Below are positions 23,288-35,257 of a DNA stretch of 64,000 nt, piece after piece (the first letter of the stretch is position 1; each line of letters starts with the position of its first letter). The stretch comes from Gigaspora margarita (taxonomy: Eukaryota > Glomeromycota > Glomeromycetes > Diversisporales > Gigasporaceae): NCBI GenBank assembly GCA_009809945.1, contig WTPW01002266.1, positions 1-64,000 of the forward strand, written 5' to 3'. The notes beneath the pieces are model-generated. The model saw only the letters and a program-made list of their open reading frames with translations. It searched no databases and was not told where the DNA came from. A program made the translations under genes and the position numbers.

Positions 23288-24298
23288 GTATTTAGACATA
23301 TGTACGTACACTCTCCTGACATTGATCACTGGAATTTTGAAAATCACATTACCTACTGACAATCTTAGCCATATATACAACCTTTTTTTAATGAGAAAAT
23401 TAAACATGGTGTAGTAAGTAAAGTTGTATAGAATAACAATTTGCATATACTCAAATTTTTAGGAATTTTGGATAAAATTTTATTAAGTTGTATTTAGCAT
23501 TTTTGATCAAAAAAATGAAAATTAAAAAATTTTAAATTAGGTTGACGCATTTTAAACCCCTATTATAAATAATAGTTGGTTTTAAAATATGTCATTCTCC
23601 ATACCTAACAGCATATAGGATTAAATTTTCATAGAGCAATTCAAAAAATTTCCCATAAAATTTTTGAGTTTAATTAAAATTTTTGACAAATAAAAAGTTG
23701 CAATTTTCGTACCTTAAAATTCAGCTTAATTAACTGTTATAAAATATTTATTAAAGATCTCCCAAATAAAGTATTTAAGTATTTATTATTTAATACATAT
23801 ATGATTATTTTTTTAAGCTATTCTAATACAAATTTAATAATGTTCTATTATATCGAATTTTAAGGTATGAAAATTGCAACTTTTTATTTGTCAAAATTTT
23901 AATTAAACTCAAAAATTTTATGAGAAATTTTTTGAATTGCTCTATGAAAATTTAATCCTATATGCTGTTAGGTATGGAGAATGACATATTTTAAAACCAA
24001 CTATTATTTATAATAGGGTTTTAAAATGCATCGACCTAATATAAAATTTTTTAATTTTCGTTTTTTTGATCAAAAATGCTAAATACGACTTAATAAAATT
24101 TTATCCAAAATTCCTAAAAATTTTAGAGTATATGCAAATCGTTATTCTATACAACTTTACTTACTACGCCAAGTTTAATTTTCTCATTAAAAAAAAAGTT
24201 GTATATATGGCTAAGATCGTCAGTAAGTAACGTGGTTTTCAAAATTCCGGTGATCAATGTCAGGGGAGTTTACATACGATGTTATGGTTTCTAAATAC
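23288..24298. mobile_element. 1-kb fold-back element
   Basis: GTATTTAG at 23288 is mirrored by CTAAATAC at 24298. Inside that, TCCTGACATTGATCAC is mirrored by GTGATCAATGTCAGGG, and the arms match for over 400 bp each around a centre near 23790. It contains AGTAAGTAAAGTTGTAT near each end, a motif resembling other fold-backs in the window. There is no coding capacity and no clear target duplication. Confidence 0.8.
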
Positions 24299-25370
24299 TA
24301 AACTTAGTTAAATTATGAATATTTGCAATTTAATTTCATTTCAGCCTGTGAGTATAAATAACATTCATTAATTCAAGTATTTTAAATAAGCTATTAACAA
24401 TTTTTACTTTAATTGACTTTATCAAGCAATTTGAAGTGATTTTCGTTTAATGATACCTACCTGTATTCTTCTCAAATTAAACAAATTGACATGACAAATT
24501 AGTCGATATAGGTCAGCTTTTTTCAGTACACTATATTTTTATTTTATATATTTTGATTCTCCCCTTCCACCATATAAATACAAAAAAAAGAACAACGCAA
24601 AACAAAGTATTGACTTCAAACGACCTAATTTGTAGAGTTTAAAGAATTTTTAATAATTCTAAATAATTAAATTAATATATTCAAGTTATGAATATTTACT
24701 ATTTATTTTAATTTTGTTTACCTGGCAGCACTTAGCGAGTATAAAAATAATTTATTAGTCCAATACTTATAGGACAAACAGGCACAGTAAGCGATTCCAG
24801 CAAGTATGATAATAATACGGTTATCGTACAAATTTGTGCTATTGTATTTTCAAATAAATGAAACATTAATCAATAACAACACTATTCTTTTTTAAAGTTG
24901 AATTGAGTATAGCAATAAACATTTACGTACATACTTATACGTATTTCTTTACTTTCAGCCTTAATTAAGATAGATGACGCGTAAGCGTCACCTGTTGAGC
25001 TAGTATGAATAATAAGAAAATGTTAATTTTAAGCAGTATATTATTATGTAAATTTCATATAAAACAAAATCCCTTGGAATTGTTCAGAAAATTCTGAATT
25101 ATTCAATTTATTGTAACAAAAAATGGGTCCATCTTAAAGGATGTTTATTGGATATGTATGTTTTTATACGTTTTTATACGTTTTTTATACGTTAATTTTT
25201 AATCTTCTGTACTAAAATAACCTCTTTTCAGAAAATCGAATCTATCCCGAATAATTTTTGACAATTTTAGAACAGACTTATATTATATGGTTTATTTTAC
25301 CATAATATGTATATGAACAAATATTAATTTAAAATTCTAAATTATAAGGATAGTAATCTTTGATCTTTGG
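24299..25370. other. gene-free stretch with a recurring motif
   Basis: No gene is supported. A motif like GYGAGTATAAAWA followed by a TTTATTA-like tract occurs at 24348 and 24737, and again near 62810 and 62900. A short tandem array of TACGTTTTTA lies at 25155-25193. Confidence 0.4.
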
Positions 25371-25760
25371 CTAATCTCTGTTGTAGTAGTGCATAATCGT
25401 CAAATATAGAGCTATTCTCCGAAAAGATCTGCTATATATTCTGGTCGATTTCAATATTGGAATAAAAGGATCATTATTTTTGAGATATCTTAGCCATATT
25501 AAATTATTTGGCCATTTAGATTTAAAATCTAGAAATGAAGTAATCTTGTCCAAGCTTACAAATAACTAAGGTATCAATTGTGGAGGGGTTTCGAGGTAGT
25601 TTTGTAGTAAACTCTTGGATACCTTGGAAAAAGATAATTACATTTTCTCGATATTCAAATTGTCCGCCTTGAAGCTTGTGAACAGTAAATAATAGAAGAA
25701 ATTGCGCAATAAGCATTTCTTGAAATTGGCTGAGTTAAGAAAGTTCACTGAGAATTTCTC
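25371..25760 (-). pseudogene. DUF6570 fragment, Helitron-associated
   Basis: Read leftwards, LSQFQEMLIAQFLLLFTVHK near 25730 is followed by LQGGQFEYRENVIIFFQGIQ, EFTTKLPRNPSTIDTLVI and then, after one frameshift near 25540, FLDFKSKWPNNLIWLRYLKN and NDPFIPIL. This matches my memory of DUF6570, the segment upstream of the helicase domains in fungal Helitron (PIF1-like) proteins: LTxVEEMLIA, then RGxVINFPQ..EFAxxLPR, then VRRxxVxxALxWLKxNNPYY. Only this ~130-residue piece remains; no Rep or helicase domain is seen nearby. The frameshift and isolation make it a dead fragment. Confidence 0.68.
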
Positions 25761-26889
25761 CTATTATATGCTAACAATTTTAAATTTCAAATTTTATGAT
25801 TTTATAGCCAGCATGCTTTGTATCTGAGTTTTATAATAATTAAAATACCAGACTTTATAAAACTCTTAAAGTTTTTAAACTATGTTAGATTCCTTATTTT
25901 GATTAAATTATAATTATTAAATGATAGCACTCATATAAAGCAGTTTTATCTTTTAATATAAATGCACTGTAGGAAAAAATTTCTCAGACATTAATTATAT
26001 ATAAGTTCAAGAATATTAGTATGTTAAATCAGTTATTATATAATGGGAATATACAACTTATTAGAGTTATTCAATAAAAATATTTGACCGTTATTTAATG
26101 AAAACATCCATTATTCGATACTGAATATAAACTTTATTTTTATATGTGAAAAGCTTAATATGTATATTGGTTATATAAGTATGCAATAGTAATTGATATT
26201 GTATAACCTACAAAATTTTAATATATAGAATATTCAGCTTAATTTCGAATTAATACCTGAATTTTGCATTTGATCTTATGCAGGTTTGATTTAAAATAGA
26301 TTTAATAATTGAGTTTTATTAATCAAGTTAATTCTAGATCAAAATATTTTCTCATACATGGTTTTGGCACAATTTATATTTAACTCTTCAAAACTGCATC
26401 TCCTGTAATGATAAGTGTTTTTTGTATACGATTAAAGGTGTTAAGACTAAAATCGACTGAAGTAGCTCAGAAGTCAATTTTTCGACTTTAATTTACTTAA
26501 ATCACATGACAACATATTAAATAGTTAAGCACATTTCTTTGAATATAGTATTAATATATAGCGCAAGTTATATATATGTGTGTACTTATATTTTAAATAC
26601 TTGATTTGAAGTTAGCTTAAAGCCAACTTGAAAAGGCTGAGCTTGAAATCTCAAAATTGACTAATTGGAGCATTTTAACTTTCCTATATATAATTTCTTC
26701 TAGAGTTACATGTACTGTAAGTGCATGTTTTACAAGTGTATATGTATATTGCAATAAAAATTAATTCTGTATACAATATGTACATGAAGTTTAAATATAA
26801 CAACTTCTATTTAAAATAAAATTATATACATAAACTTATTTCTATCTACCTGTTTTTATATTCAGAGAACGTCTAGTTGACTTATATAT
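25761..26889. other. gene-free AT-rich stretch
   Basis: No gene or bounded repeat is supported. Short GC-richer words around 26440-26480 and 26610-26660 (AGCTCAG, GCTGAGCTTG) may be remnants of an inverted-repeat element, but the arms cannot be aligned with confidence. Confidence 0.4.
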
Positions 26890-27130
26890 TTTGTTGAATT
26901 AACTTTAGAATTAGGGTCACTTTATGTTAGGATTAGGCTACGGTTAGGTCCGTTTATACTGTATAAATAAATTTTCTCCCTAATATTTTTTATTAATAAC
27001 TTCCAAAATAGATTTTTATTTCCGTTTACTTATATTGCTTTGCCTGGCTTACCATATTTTCTATAATTTGATTGCTTTATTGGCGCGTGGTTGACGTTGT
27101 TTTATTTTTATTGTTTATTTAATATTCTCA
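26890..27130. mobile_element. possible decayed third copy of the 1423/8828 MITE
   Basis: In reverse orientation it keeps the order of several marks of that family: a TTAGG-rich tract at 26911-26950, ATATTTTTTATTAATAACTTCC (compare GACATTTTTTATTAATGCTCC), then TTGATTGCTTTATTGGCGCGTG (compare TTGATTGGCTGTCAGTCACGTG). The ends are not recognisable. Confidence 0.35.
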
Positions 27131-27687
27131 TATCGAAAAATATTAAAAGGAATATTAAACAAAATTTTAACTTCAGGCGCCTAATTAACTCCCTTAATAT
27201 ATTTCAGTAGCCAGGGTTCTTCTAAAATAAAATATTAAAATATTAGTTATTTTATATTATTGTCACATTAAATACTATTATAGTGTCACGCGGTAATTAA
27301 TCAAAACTAACAGCTATGTAACTAACTATATGATTTATCTTACTGTAGATTTTTTGTGATATTATCAATAATTATTATATACCTTACACCGGCACCACAA
27401 ACATAGTATGGAGCAAATTAAGAGAAGTTATAATTTATACTTAAATCTATCGGATGCTTTTAAATTTTTGTGAAATAGATTTAGTGTATCAACTCATTAA
27501 ATTACCAGGAAATTTCACTAGTAATTTACATCAAAGAATAAAGCCAAGTTTTTATTTTTTCTCTATTGATATATGTTGGCTCTGAGCATTCATCTTATAG
27601 AATACTGAGAATTCATTAATTATGATGAAAAGAATTATTTAAACATATAAATCTTAATTATAATTTTAAAAAAAAAATCATAGTACA

Positions 27688-27859
27688 TTGAACAGTTCTG
27701 ACAAACAATTTTTCAAATAAAAAAAAATCAGATGAATAAGTACAATATTTATGTAATAATCTTAAAACTTTGCACTTTTTTCATAATTAAGTAAAGCAAA
27801 ATTATATTCGATAAATTATTTTAAATTTATTGATAAAAATTTGATCATAATAAAATGAT
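27688..27859. repeat. direct repeat R1 flanking Sel1-kinase pseudogene A
   Basis: About 170 bp that recur at 30001-30168, starting TTGAACAGTTCTGACAAACA, containing GCACTTTTTTCATAATTAAG, and ending GATCATAATAAAATGAT. The two copies bracket pseudogene A in the same orientation. Confidence 0.8.
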
Positions 27860-28024
27860 TTAGTATATGCGAAACCCAATTATAACATCTAACTACTATT
27901 TGTTTTGTTTAACTTGATTTTGTGTAAAGATTATTCCGTATCTGTATCTGAATTGTTATAGATTATATTCCTCTATTCCTTAAAAAAATTTATAGTTTGA
28001 ATTTTACTTCTTTCAAAAGAAAAT

Positions 28025-29954
28025 TGTCAAATTGACAAACGGATAATTTTTTATGTTTAAACCTTGAACCAATTGACATCATCAGGAATTAATAAGCTTG
28101 CTGATAATAATTAAAAGGGTATTGAATAGAAAAGGATAAACGTAAGACGTTTGAATTATATTTTAAAGATGACGAGATGGAGAACGCTGCTTGAACATGT
28201 AATGTTGAAATTGTTATTATTATGTATTATTATGGAATCGGTGTTGAAAGGGATTAATGTAAAGCATTTATTTATTACCAAAAATCCGCAGAGATGGGTG
28301 ACTTTGCTGAAACGTGTAATGTTGGATACTGTTATGATTATGGAATCGGAGATGAAATGAATATACGTAAAGCATACGCATTATCAAAAAGTAGCAAAAA
28401 TGGGAGATATATTTGCACTTAGTGGATGTTATTATAGAGGATTTGGTGTAGAAAAGGATGCGAAAAAAGCATTCAAATATTATCTAAACTCTGCGGAGAT
28501 GGGAAACGTTAAATGAATAAGAGAAATTGGTTGTTATTTTCGATCAGGAATTGGAGTCAAAAAAATGAACATATGGCGTTAAATATTATCAAAAACCTGC
28601 TGACATGGGTATGTTCTTGGAACAAATGATGCCGGTTATTGCAAGTGAAAAGAATTGGAATTAAAGATGAAAAAATAAAAGGATTTGAATATGTTAAAAA
28701 ATCTGCGGATATGGGGTATACTGTAGTATATGGATGTATAATATAGGACGTTGTTATCGTTATGGCAGGAAGTTATAAAAAATGAATGTAAAGCGTTCGA
28801 GTATTATAAACAATCAGTAGAGACAGGAGACCCGATGGAATGTATTGTTCTGGCTAATGTTATCAAGATGGAATTGTGTTGAAAAAAATATAGATATTGC
28901 TTTTGAATGGTATTTAAAATCAGCTATTACTGATCAATATTCCAGTAACAAAAAACTAGAATATTTTCATTGGATACCTTTGAAATTTTGAAAATGATGA
29001 AGAAATAGATAAAGGAGACTATTCTATCGTTTTCTAAAGATTCCAATAAAAATAGAGAATCATTTATAAAAGAGATATTATATTAATATCTTTAAATATT
29101 ATTTTAATTTTTAAAAAATTAATATATTAATTTATTTGTTTTTTAGTTGAAAGCTTGCAATAGCTTAAATCAATATTTAGGAATATCAAGAAATAAAAAA
29201 ACATAAGATTACATTTTAGTGCTTAGTTATGCAAAATATGGTTCAATGAGAAAAAACCTTACTGATATCTTTAAATTTGAATGGAAACTCAAATTAAAGA
29301 TACTCCATGATTTTATATACAATCTTGAACGTATTCATTATAAGAAAATATTTACATCGAGATATTCATCCTGGAAATATTCTGTTAAAAGAAGATTATG
29401 AAGCATATATTACCGATCTATGTTTATCAAAACCGCTTGAGGAAATGGAACAAGAAGATCATATTCATGGAGTTTTACCTTATAATGCACCGGAGCTCTT
29501 TCAAAAAAAAAAAGTATACTCAAGCTTCAGATATTTATTCATTCGGAATAATTATGGTAGAAATAACAACTGGTCAAAGACCTTTTAATGGTTATAAATT
29601 TGATATCGACCTCGTAATAAAAATTTGTAAAGGATTACGGCCAAAATTTGGACCATGAATTCCTGATTGTTATATTGAATTAGCAAATCAATGCATGGAT
29701 TAATATCAAAAAAAAACGTCCAAAATCTAGTGAAATGATTATTAAACTGAATGAATGGCTAAATATAATTGAAAGTGAAATCGAAAAAAAAATTAAAAGA
29801 CAATTTTTAGAACGTGATTAGTTATAAAATAATTAAAGAAAGTTTAAAAATGTATATACAATTAAACCTTATGATATAACAGAAATTAATAAAGTTTTTT
29901 AAAACTGAAAATTAGCAAAACTGCAGACATTATAGAAGTTCCAGATGAATTTAA
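28025..29954 (+). pseudogene. Sel1-repeat/kinase paralog A (pseudogene)
   Basis: This locus aligns along its length with the intact gene at 33281-35242: first Sel1 repeats, then a kinase domain. The upstream block with TGTCAAATTGACA is present at 28025. The start codon has been lost, because ACATGG before the coding start is missing (ACCTTGAACCAATTGACATC). Repeats are recognisable near 28140-28960 but are split by many frameshifts. The first-exon splice donor reads ATATTA where the intact gene has GTATTA, while the acceptor TTTTTTAG near 29140 is kept. Kinase pieces 29219-29658 keep HRDIHPGN across a frameshift, and stops replace sense codons at about 29656 (GGA to TGA) and 29700. Direct repeats at 27688 and 30001 bracket the copy. 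Confidence 0.88.
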
Positions 29955-30000
29955 CAAATCCGGAACTTAATTAGAATTTTAACGAAAAATAATAGTTAAT

Positions 30001-30168
30001 TTGAACAGTTCTGACAAACAATTTTCAATAAAAAAAAAAAAAAAAAATCCGAAAAATCAATGCAATATTTATGTGACAACTTTAAAATTTTGCACTTTCC
30101 TTTATAATAAAGTAAAGCAAAATTTTATCGAAAATTTATTGATAAAAATTTGATCATAATAAAATGAT
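30001..30168. repeat. direct repeat R2
   Basis: This is the second copy of the repeat at 27688-27859, in the same orientation. It directly follows the end of Sel1-kinase pseudogene A. It contains a homopolymer of A near 30030-30048 that is shorter in R1. Confidence 0.8.
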
Positions 30169-30188
30169 CAATGTAACCGACATAAGTT

Positions 30189-30770
30189 TACCAGGAGCGG
30201 AGTATGAAATACGAAGTGCATGGTTATCTGAAGAGTGAAATGGTGTGAACAAATACGTTTCTTTGATTGGTTATATTTTCACATGACATTGTGGAATGCG
30301 ATGTTCCGGATTTGCTTTTTATGTTGAACCGGTTTGGTATGACTTTTTTACGTATGCACGTGCTATTCGTGCGTGATTGTCCCTGCAAAGGGGACTATTT
30401 TTAAGTGAGTATTTCGGGTTTACGTTTCGTGCCTGTTTATCGCGTAGGGGGTTGATGTTTAAAGGTTCCGGTATGTGGTTACAGTAATAATTTTTTTTTG
30501 CTCGAAATCTTTTTTATAAAAACGTCGAAATTCTGTTTTATACCAGGAACGGAGTGCAACGAAGTGCATGGTTATCTGAATATGTGAACAAATACGGTTC
30601 TTTGATTGGTTATATTTTTCATGACATTGTGGAATGCGATGGTCAGATTTGCATTTTATATTAAACTGGTTTGATATGGCTTTCGTAAGTACGTACGTGC
30701 ATTCGTACATGATTATCCCTTCAAAAGGACTATTTTAAGTATTTCAAGTTTTAAGTTGTGCCTCATTTTA
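30189..30770. repeat. two ~240-bp tandem repeats
   Basis: TACCAGGAGCGGAGT at 30189 and TACCAGGAACGGAGT at 30541 begin two related units. Both continue with AAGTGCATGGTTATCTGAA, TTTGATTGGTTATATTTT, CATGACATTGTGGAATGCGA and GGACTATTTT. A ~100-bp spacer (30443-30540) separates them. GC content is higher than in flanking DNA. No stable frame is shared, so I do not call it coding. Confidence 0.75.
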
Positions 30771-31732
30771 TTTGATTTATTTCTTATCTTACCGGTGTTA
30801 TTATAAATTTCTGCGCCCAAAAATCACAGCATTTCCTTATTCTGCCCCTGCTTTATTTGATCGATCATTGTTACATTCGATCATCCTTAAACCTTTCAAT
30901 TGTACCTGTAACACGTGTTACTCCTATTACCTTATTTAGATATCCTTGGGGTTCTACAATTAAAGCTATCGTGATGCGTCGAATGTCTATATTAATAATC
31001 ATCATGCCATCGCTTTTGTACACAGATCAATTATGTATAAATTATTATTGCTTCTTTTAGGGACGAATGAATACGAAACGTTTAAATATTATCGTCTCGC
31101 CCCTCACACAAAGTAATATTACGATCAAGTTTATAGGTGTTGAAGGGCAATTAGACTTTTAGTTGTCGTGTCTCAATGACGAATTGTTTGTGTAAGGCAG
31201 AAGGAAGTTAAACTGACAATTGATTGGTGTAAATAATTTATATAGATTACAAATGTATATAAGTCCGATGTGTTCGCTCTTTGTGTATTGAGAGGTTTTT
31301 GTCCCTTATACATAATAGAGAGAGCAAGAATGAGGTATTAGATAGCATTAGATATTATCTAAATAATTCTTCTATTATAATAAAGTTTTCTTAATGAATG
31401 TTTATTTATCGTATCTCTTGACTTTCATCTATTTTTGTATTGTTCGTGAATCCTATTTCGTTATATTTATAAACCCAACCTTATGTATTCCTTCTCTTGT
31501 TCACTATCGCTAACCTAAATCTGGCCCTCAAATCTGACGCTCTCCCAAATTTCAATAGTATTACTGGTTTTGTCTATTTATATACTGCTTGATATATATA
31601 TATTTTATAATATTTACTAATGCTATTTACAACTTTGTTCTCTATATAAAATGCTTCCTATATCATATTTCATTATCATACCGAATAAGTTAAGCTTTTA
31701 AACATAATTAAACAATAAAAACTAAAAAATGT
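30771..31732. other. gene-free stretch with a possible LTR relic
   Basis: At 31138 TGTTGAAGGGC is followed by GTATATAAGTCCGATGTG at 31255 and AATAAAGTTTTCTT at 31379. This order (TG start, TATA box, polyadenylation-like signal) would suit a solo LTR, but I cannot find a matching CA end or a second copy. The 67-codon frame at 30857 has no features. A segment at 31520-31570 resembles 12100-12190. Confidence 0.35.
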
Positions 31733-32048
31733 GGGTGGCAATTATTTCGCCAACAATCACTTCACCGACATAACATTTCACTGACAAATATTCACCAACA
31801 AGTTCATTTTACCGACAGTTTATTTCACCGAAGCTCATTTCGCCGACAAAGTAATTCTGGTCATTGACGTTAGGGTCAGGGTAGGTCAGGGTAAAATTAG
31901 GGTTAAAGTTAGTGTGCTTTTTAAAAAAAACTTGTCAGTGAAATGAGCTTCTGTGAAATAAACTGTCGGTAAAATGAACTTGTCGGTGAATATTTGTCGG
32001 TGAAATGTTATGTCGGTGAAGTGATTGTCGGCAAAATAATACGGACCC
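31733..32048. mobile_element. MITE with 9-bp duplication AAAAAATGT
   Basis: The 316-bp element is flanked by AAAAAATGT at 31724-31732 and 32049-32057. Its arms are long inverted repeats built from a repeated word, TTCACCGACA or its complement TGTCGGTGAA, occurring about six times per arm. The centre (31869-31912) is a degenerate TTAGGG-like tract. A 9-bp duplication points to a Mutator-type (MULE) transposase acting in trans. The 64-codon minus-strand frame is arm sequence. Confidence 0.85.
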
Positions 32049-32270
32049 AAAAAATGTACATAGTGTTGGCACATGACCAATTAAACTACTAATATAATTA
32101 ATGAATTCATGCGACTCATTTCAAATTTATTAATGTGACCTAGTTATATGCCAACTCTGTACAATACACATGTAAACTAGGGTATACATAATTTATTAGT
32201 TAGTATTAATAAACTGTTAAAATATTACATTTTTTAAAACTTCTAATATGATCTACTGATTCTTCCGTTC

Positions 32271-32490
32271 CTGGTTTTGCGTGACAGCGTCGCGCAGCTA
32301 CCTTATTGATTATGATAATTAGTCAGCGTGAAACCATTGTGAAACCCCATTGTGACATGTGTCTAATTTGTTAGTTTTATGTGATCTGTATGATCATATG
32401 ATTTTATGTAAAGTTCGGTATGCAAACTGTTATAGATTGTATTACTCAATTAGGGGTAGCTGCGCAGCGCGTGACGCCGCGCAGGACCAG
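32271..32490. repeat. GC-rich fold-back element
   Basis: CTGGTTTTGCGTGACAGCG followed by GCGCAGCTACC at the left pairs with GGTAGCTGCGCAGCGCGTGA and CAGGACCAG at the right, with an AT-rich interior. The ends are much richer in GC than anything nearby. CTCCTGGTTTTGAGTGACA at 22878 looks like a relic of the same end. No target duplication is visible. Confidence 0.6.
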
Positions 32491-33227
32491 TACGATCACA
32501 CGCAATGAGCTTAATCACACGTTCAAACACCTTTCGAGATCAGGTGTAACGTGAAAAAGTTCAAGAAACAAAAATAAATGAAAAATCCCTCATAACACGA
32601 AATTTCGCCTATGAAACTGCCTTCTGCGTACTAATTAAAAGGTTTCCTTGCAAAATTTTGGTGTAAAATACCTTCTAACCCAACCTAATAGCAACACCCT
32701 ACCCCTAACCTAATAGTGAAATTTTTTTTTTCTAGCGAAATTTTTTTTAATGGGACATAATGAGCGAAATTTTTTAGACTGGCGTTTCTAGTCCTATAGT
32801 ATGAAACAACAAAACCCCAACGAAGGTGCAAAAATCCAATTTAAAAAAAAATTTTAAAAAAAATTTATTCAGTAACGTTATAACGTTAGATTTACATCAT
32901 AAAACTTGAAATTCGTATGTACATACATACGTCAATTTGCATTATAATGATAAATTCGAAATTAAACGTAATAGTTACGTCATTTTTGCATCATATATCA
33001 TATTCGCATACAGAATTATTTCATGCAATATGTAAATTCTTAATTCCTTCCAAAAATGAATAAATGAAAATCATACTCTTACTAAAAAAGGATTCCACAA
33101 AATCAGCATAAGCGACATCAAAAAAAGTTGAATTATACCATCCCTCTACATTTCATGTTACACAAGAAATGATCGTACTGGTACATTACTTAAAACAATT
33201 TATAGTTTAAAATTTAAATTCTTTTCA
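32491..33227. other. gene-free spacer upstream of the intact kinase gene
   Basis: It contains GCGAAATTTTTTTT-type repeats and a CCCTAACC-rich tract (32676-32716) at 32600-32780, perhaps from a decayed MITE. No gene is seen. Confidence 0.4.
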
Positions 33228-33280
33228 ATGAAAAATGTCAAATTGACAAACGGATAATTTTTCATGTTTAAACCTTCAAC
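33228..33280 (+). promoter_or_regulatory. conserved block before the Sel1-kinase start
   Basis: The block contains the 13-bp perfect palindrome TGTCAAATTGACA (33236-33248) and continues ACGGATAATTTTTCATG up to the ATG at 33281. The same block precedes paralog A (28025-28037, palindrome intact) and paralog C (35601-35613, first bases TATC). Conservation in two decayed copies only shows common descent. The position just upstream of the start suggests 5' UTR or promoter-proximal DNA. Confidence 0.4.
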
Positions 33281-35242
33281 ATGGACCAATTAATATCGTC
33301 AGAAATTAATAAGCTTGCTGATAATAATCAAAAAGGTATTGGCATAGAGAAGGATGAACGTAAGACGTTTGAATTATATCTTAAAGATGATGAGATGGGG
33401 AACGCTGCTGGAACGTGTAATGTTGGAAATTGTTATTATTATGGATTCGGAGTTGAAAGGGATTTACGTAAAGCATTTGTTTATTACCTAAAATCTGCAG
33501 GGCTAGGAGACGCTGCTGGAATGTGTAATGTTGGATACTGTTATAAACTTGGAATCGGTGTTGAAACGAATAAACGTAAAGCATACATGCATTATAAAAA
33601 TGCAGCAAAAATGGGAGATATATTTGCACTCGGTTTATGTTATAATCTAGGAATTGGAGTAGAAGAAGACGAGAATAAAGCATTCGAATATTTTCTAAAA
33701 TCTGCGGGGATGGGAAATGTTAAAGGAATGCGCGAAATTGGTGATTGTTATCTATATGCGCGCGGAGTTGAAAAGAATGAACATATGGCATTCGAATATT
33801 ATCAAAAATCTGCTAATATGGGTGACATCATTGGAACACAAAATGTCGGTTATTGCTATGGAAAAGGTATTGGAGTTATGGAAGATAAATATAAAGCATT
33901 CGAATATTATAAAAAATCTGCCCATATGGGGCTTGCTACGGGGATGTATAATGTAGGATTTTATTATAATAAAGGAAAGGGAGTTATAAAAGATGAATGT
34001 AAAGCGTTCGAGTATTATAAAAAATCAGCAGAGTTGGGACACGCTAGTGGAATGTTCAAGACTGGCGAATTTTATCAAAAAGGAATTGTTGTTGAAAAGA
34101 ATGCAGATATTGCTTTTGAATGGTATTTAAAATCTGCTATTACTGAACAATCTACCGCAAGCGATAAACTAGAATATTTTCATTGGATACCATTTGAAAA
34201 CTTTGAAAATATTAAAGAGATAGGTAAAGGAGGCTTTTCTACCGTTTTCAAAACAAAATATTTAAACGACCATGGATCATATGAAGAAGTGGCAATAAAG
34301 TTTGTAAAAGATTCAAATAAAAATAGAGAACCATTTATGAAAGAGGTATTATATTAATATTTTTGTATCTTGTTTTATTTTTAAAAATTATATTTGGTAA
34401 ATATATTAATTTATTTTGTTTTTTAGTTGAAAGCTTGCCATAGTTTAAATCAATATTTAGGAATATCAAGAGATGAAAAAACAAATGATTACATTTTGGT
34501 GCTTAGCTATGCAAAATATGGTTCATTAAGCAAAAACCTTACCCATATCATTAAATTTGAATGGAAACTCAAATTAAAGATACTCCATGATATTATATCC
34601 AATCTTGATCGTATTCATTCTAAAGGATATTTACATCGAGACATTCATCCTGGAAATATTCTGTTGAAAAAAGATTATGAAGCATATATTACCGATCTAG
34701 GTTTATCAAACCCGCTTGATGAAAAGGAACAAGAAGAACATATTCATGGAGTTTTACCTTATATTGCACCGGAGCTCTTTCACAAACAACGATATACTCA
34801 AGCTTCAGATATTTATTCATTAGGAATAATTATGGTAGAAATAACAACCGGTCAAAGACCTTTTAATGGTTATAAATTTGATATCGACCTCGTAATTAAA
34901 ATTTATGAAGGACTACGACCAAAATTTGGACCAGGAATTCCTGATTGTTATATTAAATTAGCAAACCAATGCATGGATTCGGATCCAGAAAAACGTCCAA
35001 AATCCAGTGAAATGATTATTAAACTGAATGAATGGTTAAATATAATTGGAAGTGAAATCGAAAACAAAATTAAAAGTCAATTTTTAGAAAGTGATGAGAT
35101 TAATAAAAAATTGTCAACAATTAAAGAAAATTTAAAAAATGTATATACAAGTAAAGCTTATAATATAACCGAAATCAACAAAAGTCTATCAAAACTGAAA
35201 ATTAGTAAACCTGTGGATACTGTAGAAGTTCCATATATTTAA
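33281..35242 (+). CDS. Sel1-repeat protein kinase (intact, two exons)
   Basis: Exon 1 is 33281-34345, the intron 34346-34426 (GTATTA...TTTTAG, 81 bp, phase 0) and exon 2 34427-35242, giving 626 residues. Residues about 15-290 hold seven or eight Sel1 repeats of about 36 residues with the pattern GMxNVGxCYxxGIGVExDxxKAF. A kinase domain follows at about 306-575: Gly loop GKGGFSTVF (315-323), VAIK Lys 340, catalytic loop HRDIHPGN (from 425), ITDLGLS in place of DFG (445-447), APE (469-471) and DIYSLGIIMVEI. All key residues for catalysis are present, so activity is plausible. His in the catalytic loop where Ser/Thr kinases have Lys, and DLG for DFG, are notable. A ~50-residue Lys/Ser-rich tail follows. 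Sel1 repeats usually mediate protein contacts, which suggests a scaffold-kinase; the target is unknown. No signal peptide or membrane segment is seen. Decayed paralogs lie on both sides. Confidence 0.93.
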
Positions 35243-35257
35243 CAAATCAATTAATAT

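Noticed and set aside
33381..33683. 100-codon minus-strand ORF
   Set aside because: It is an antisense shadow of the Sel1 repeats of the intact gene.
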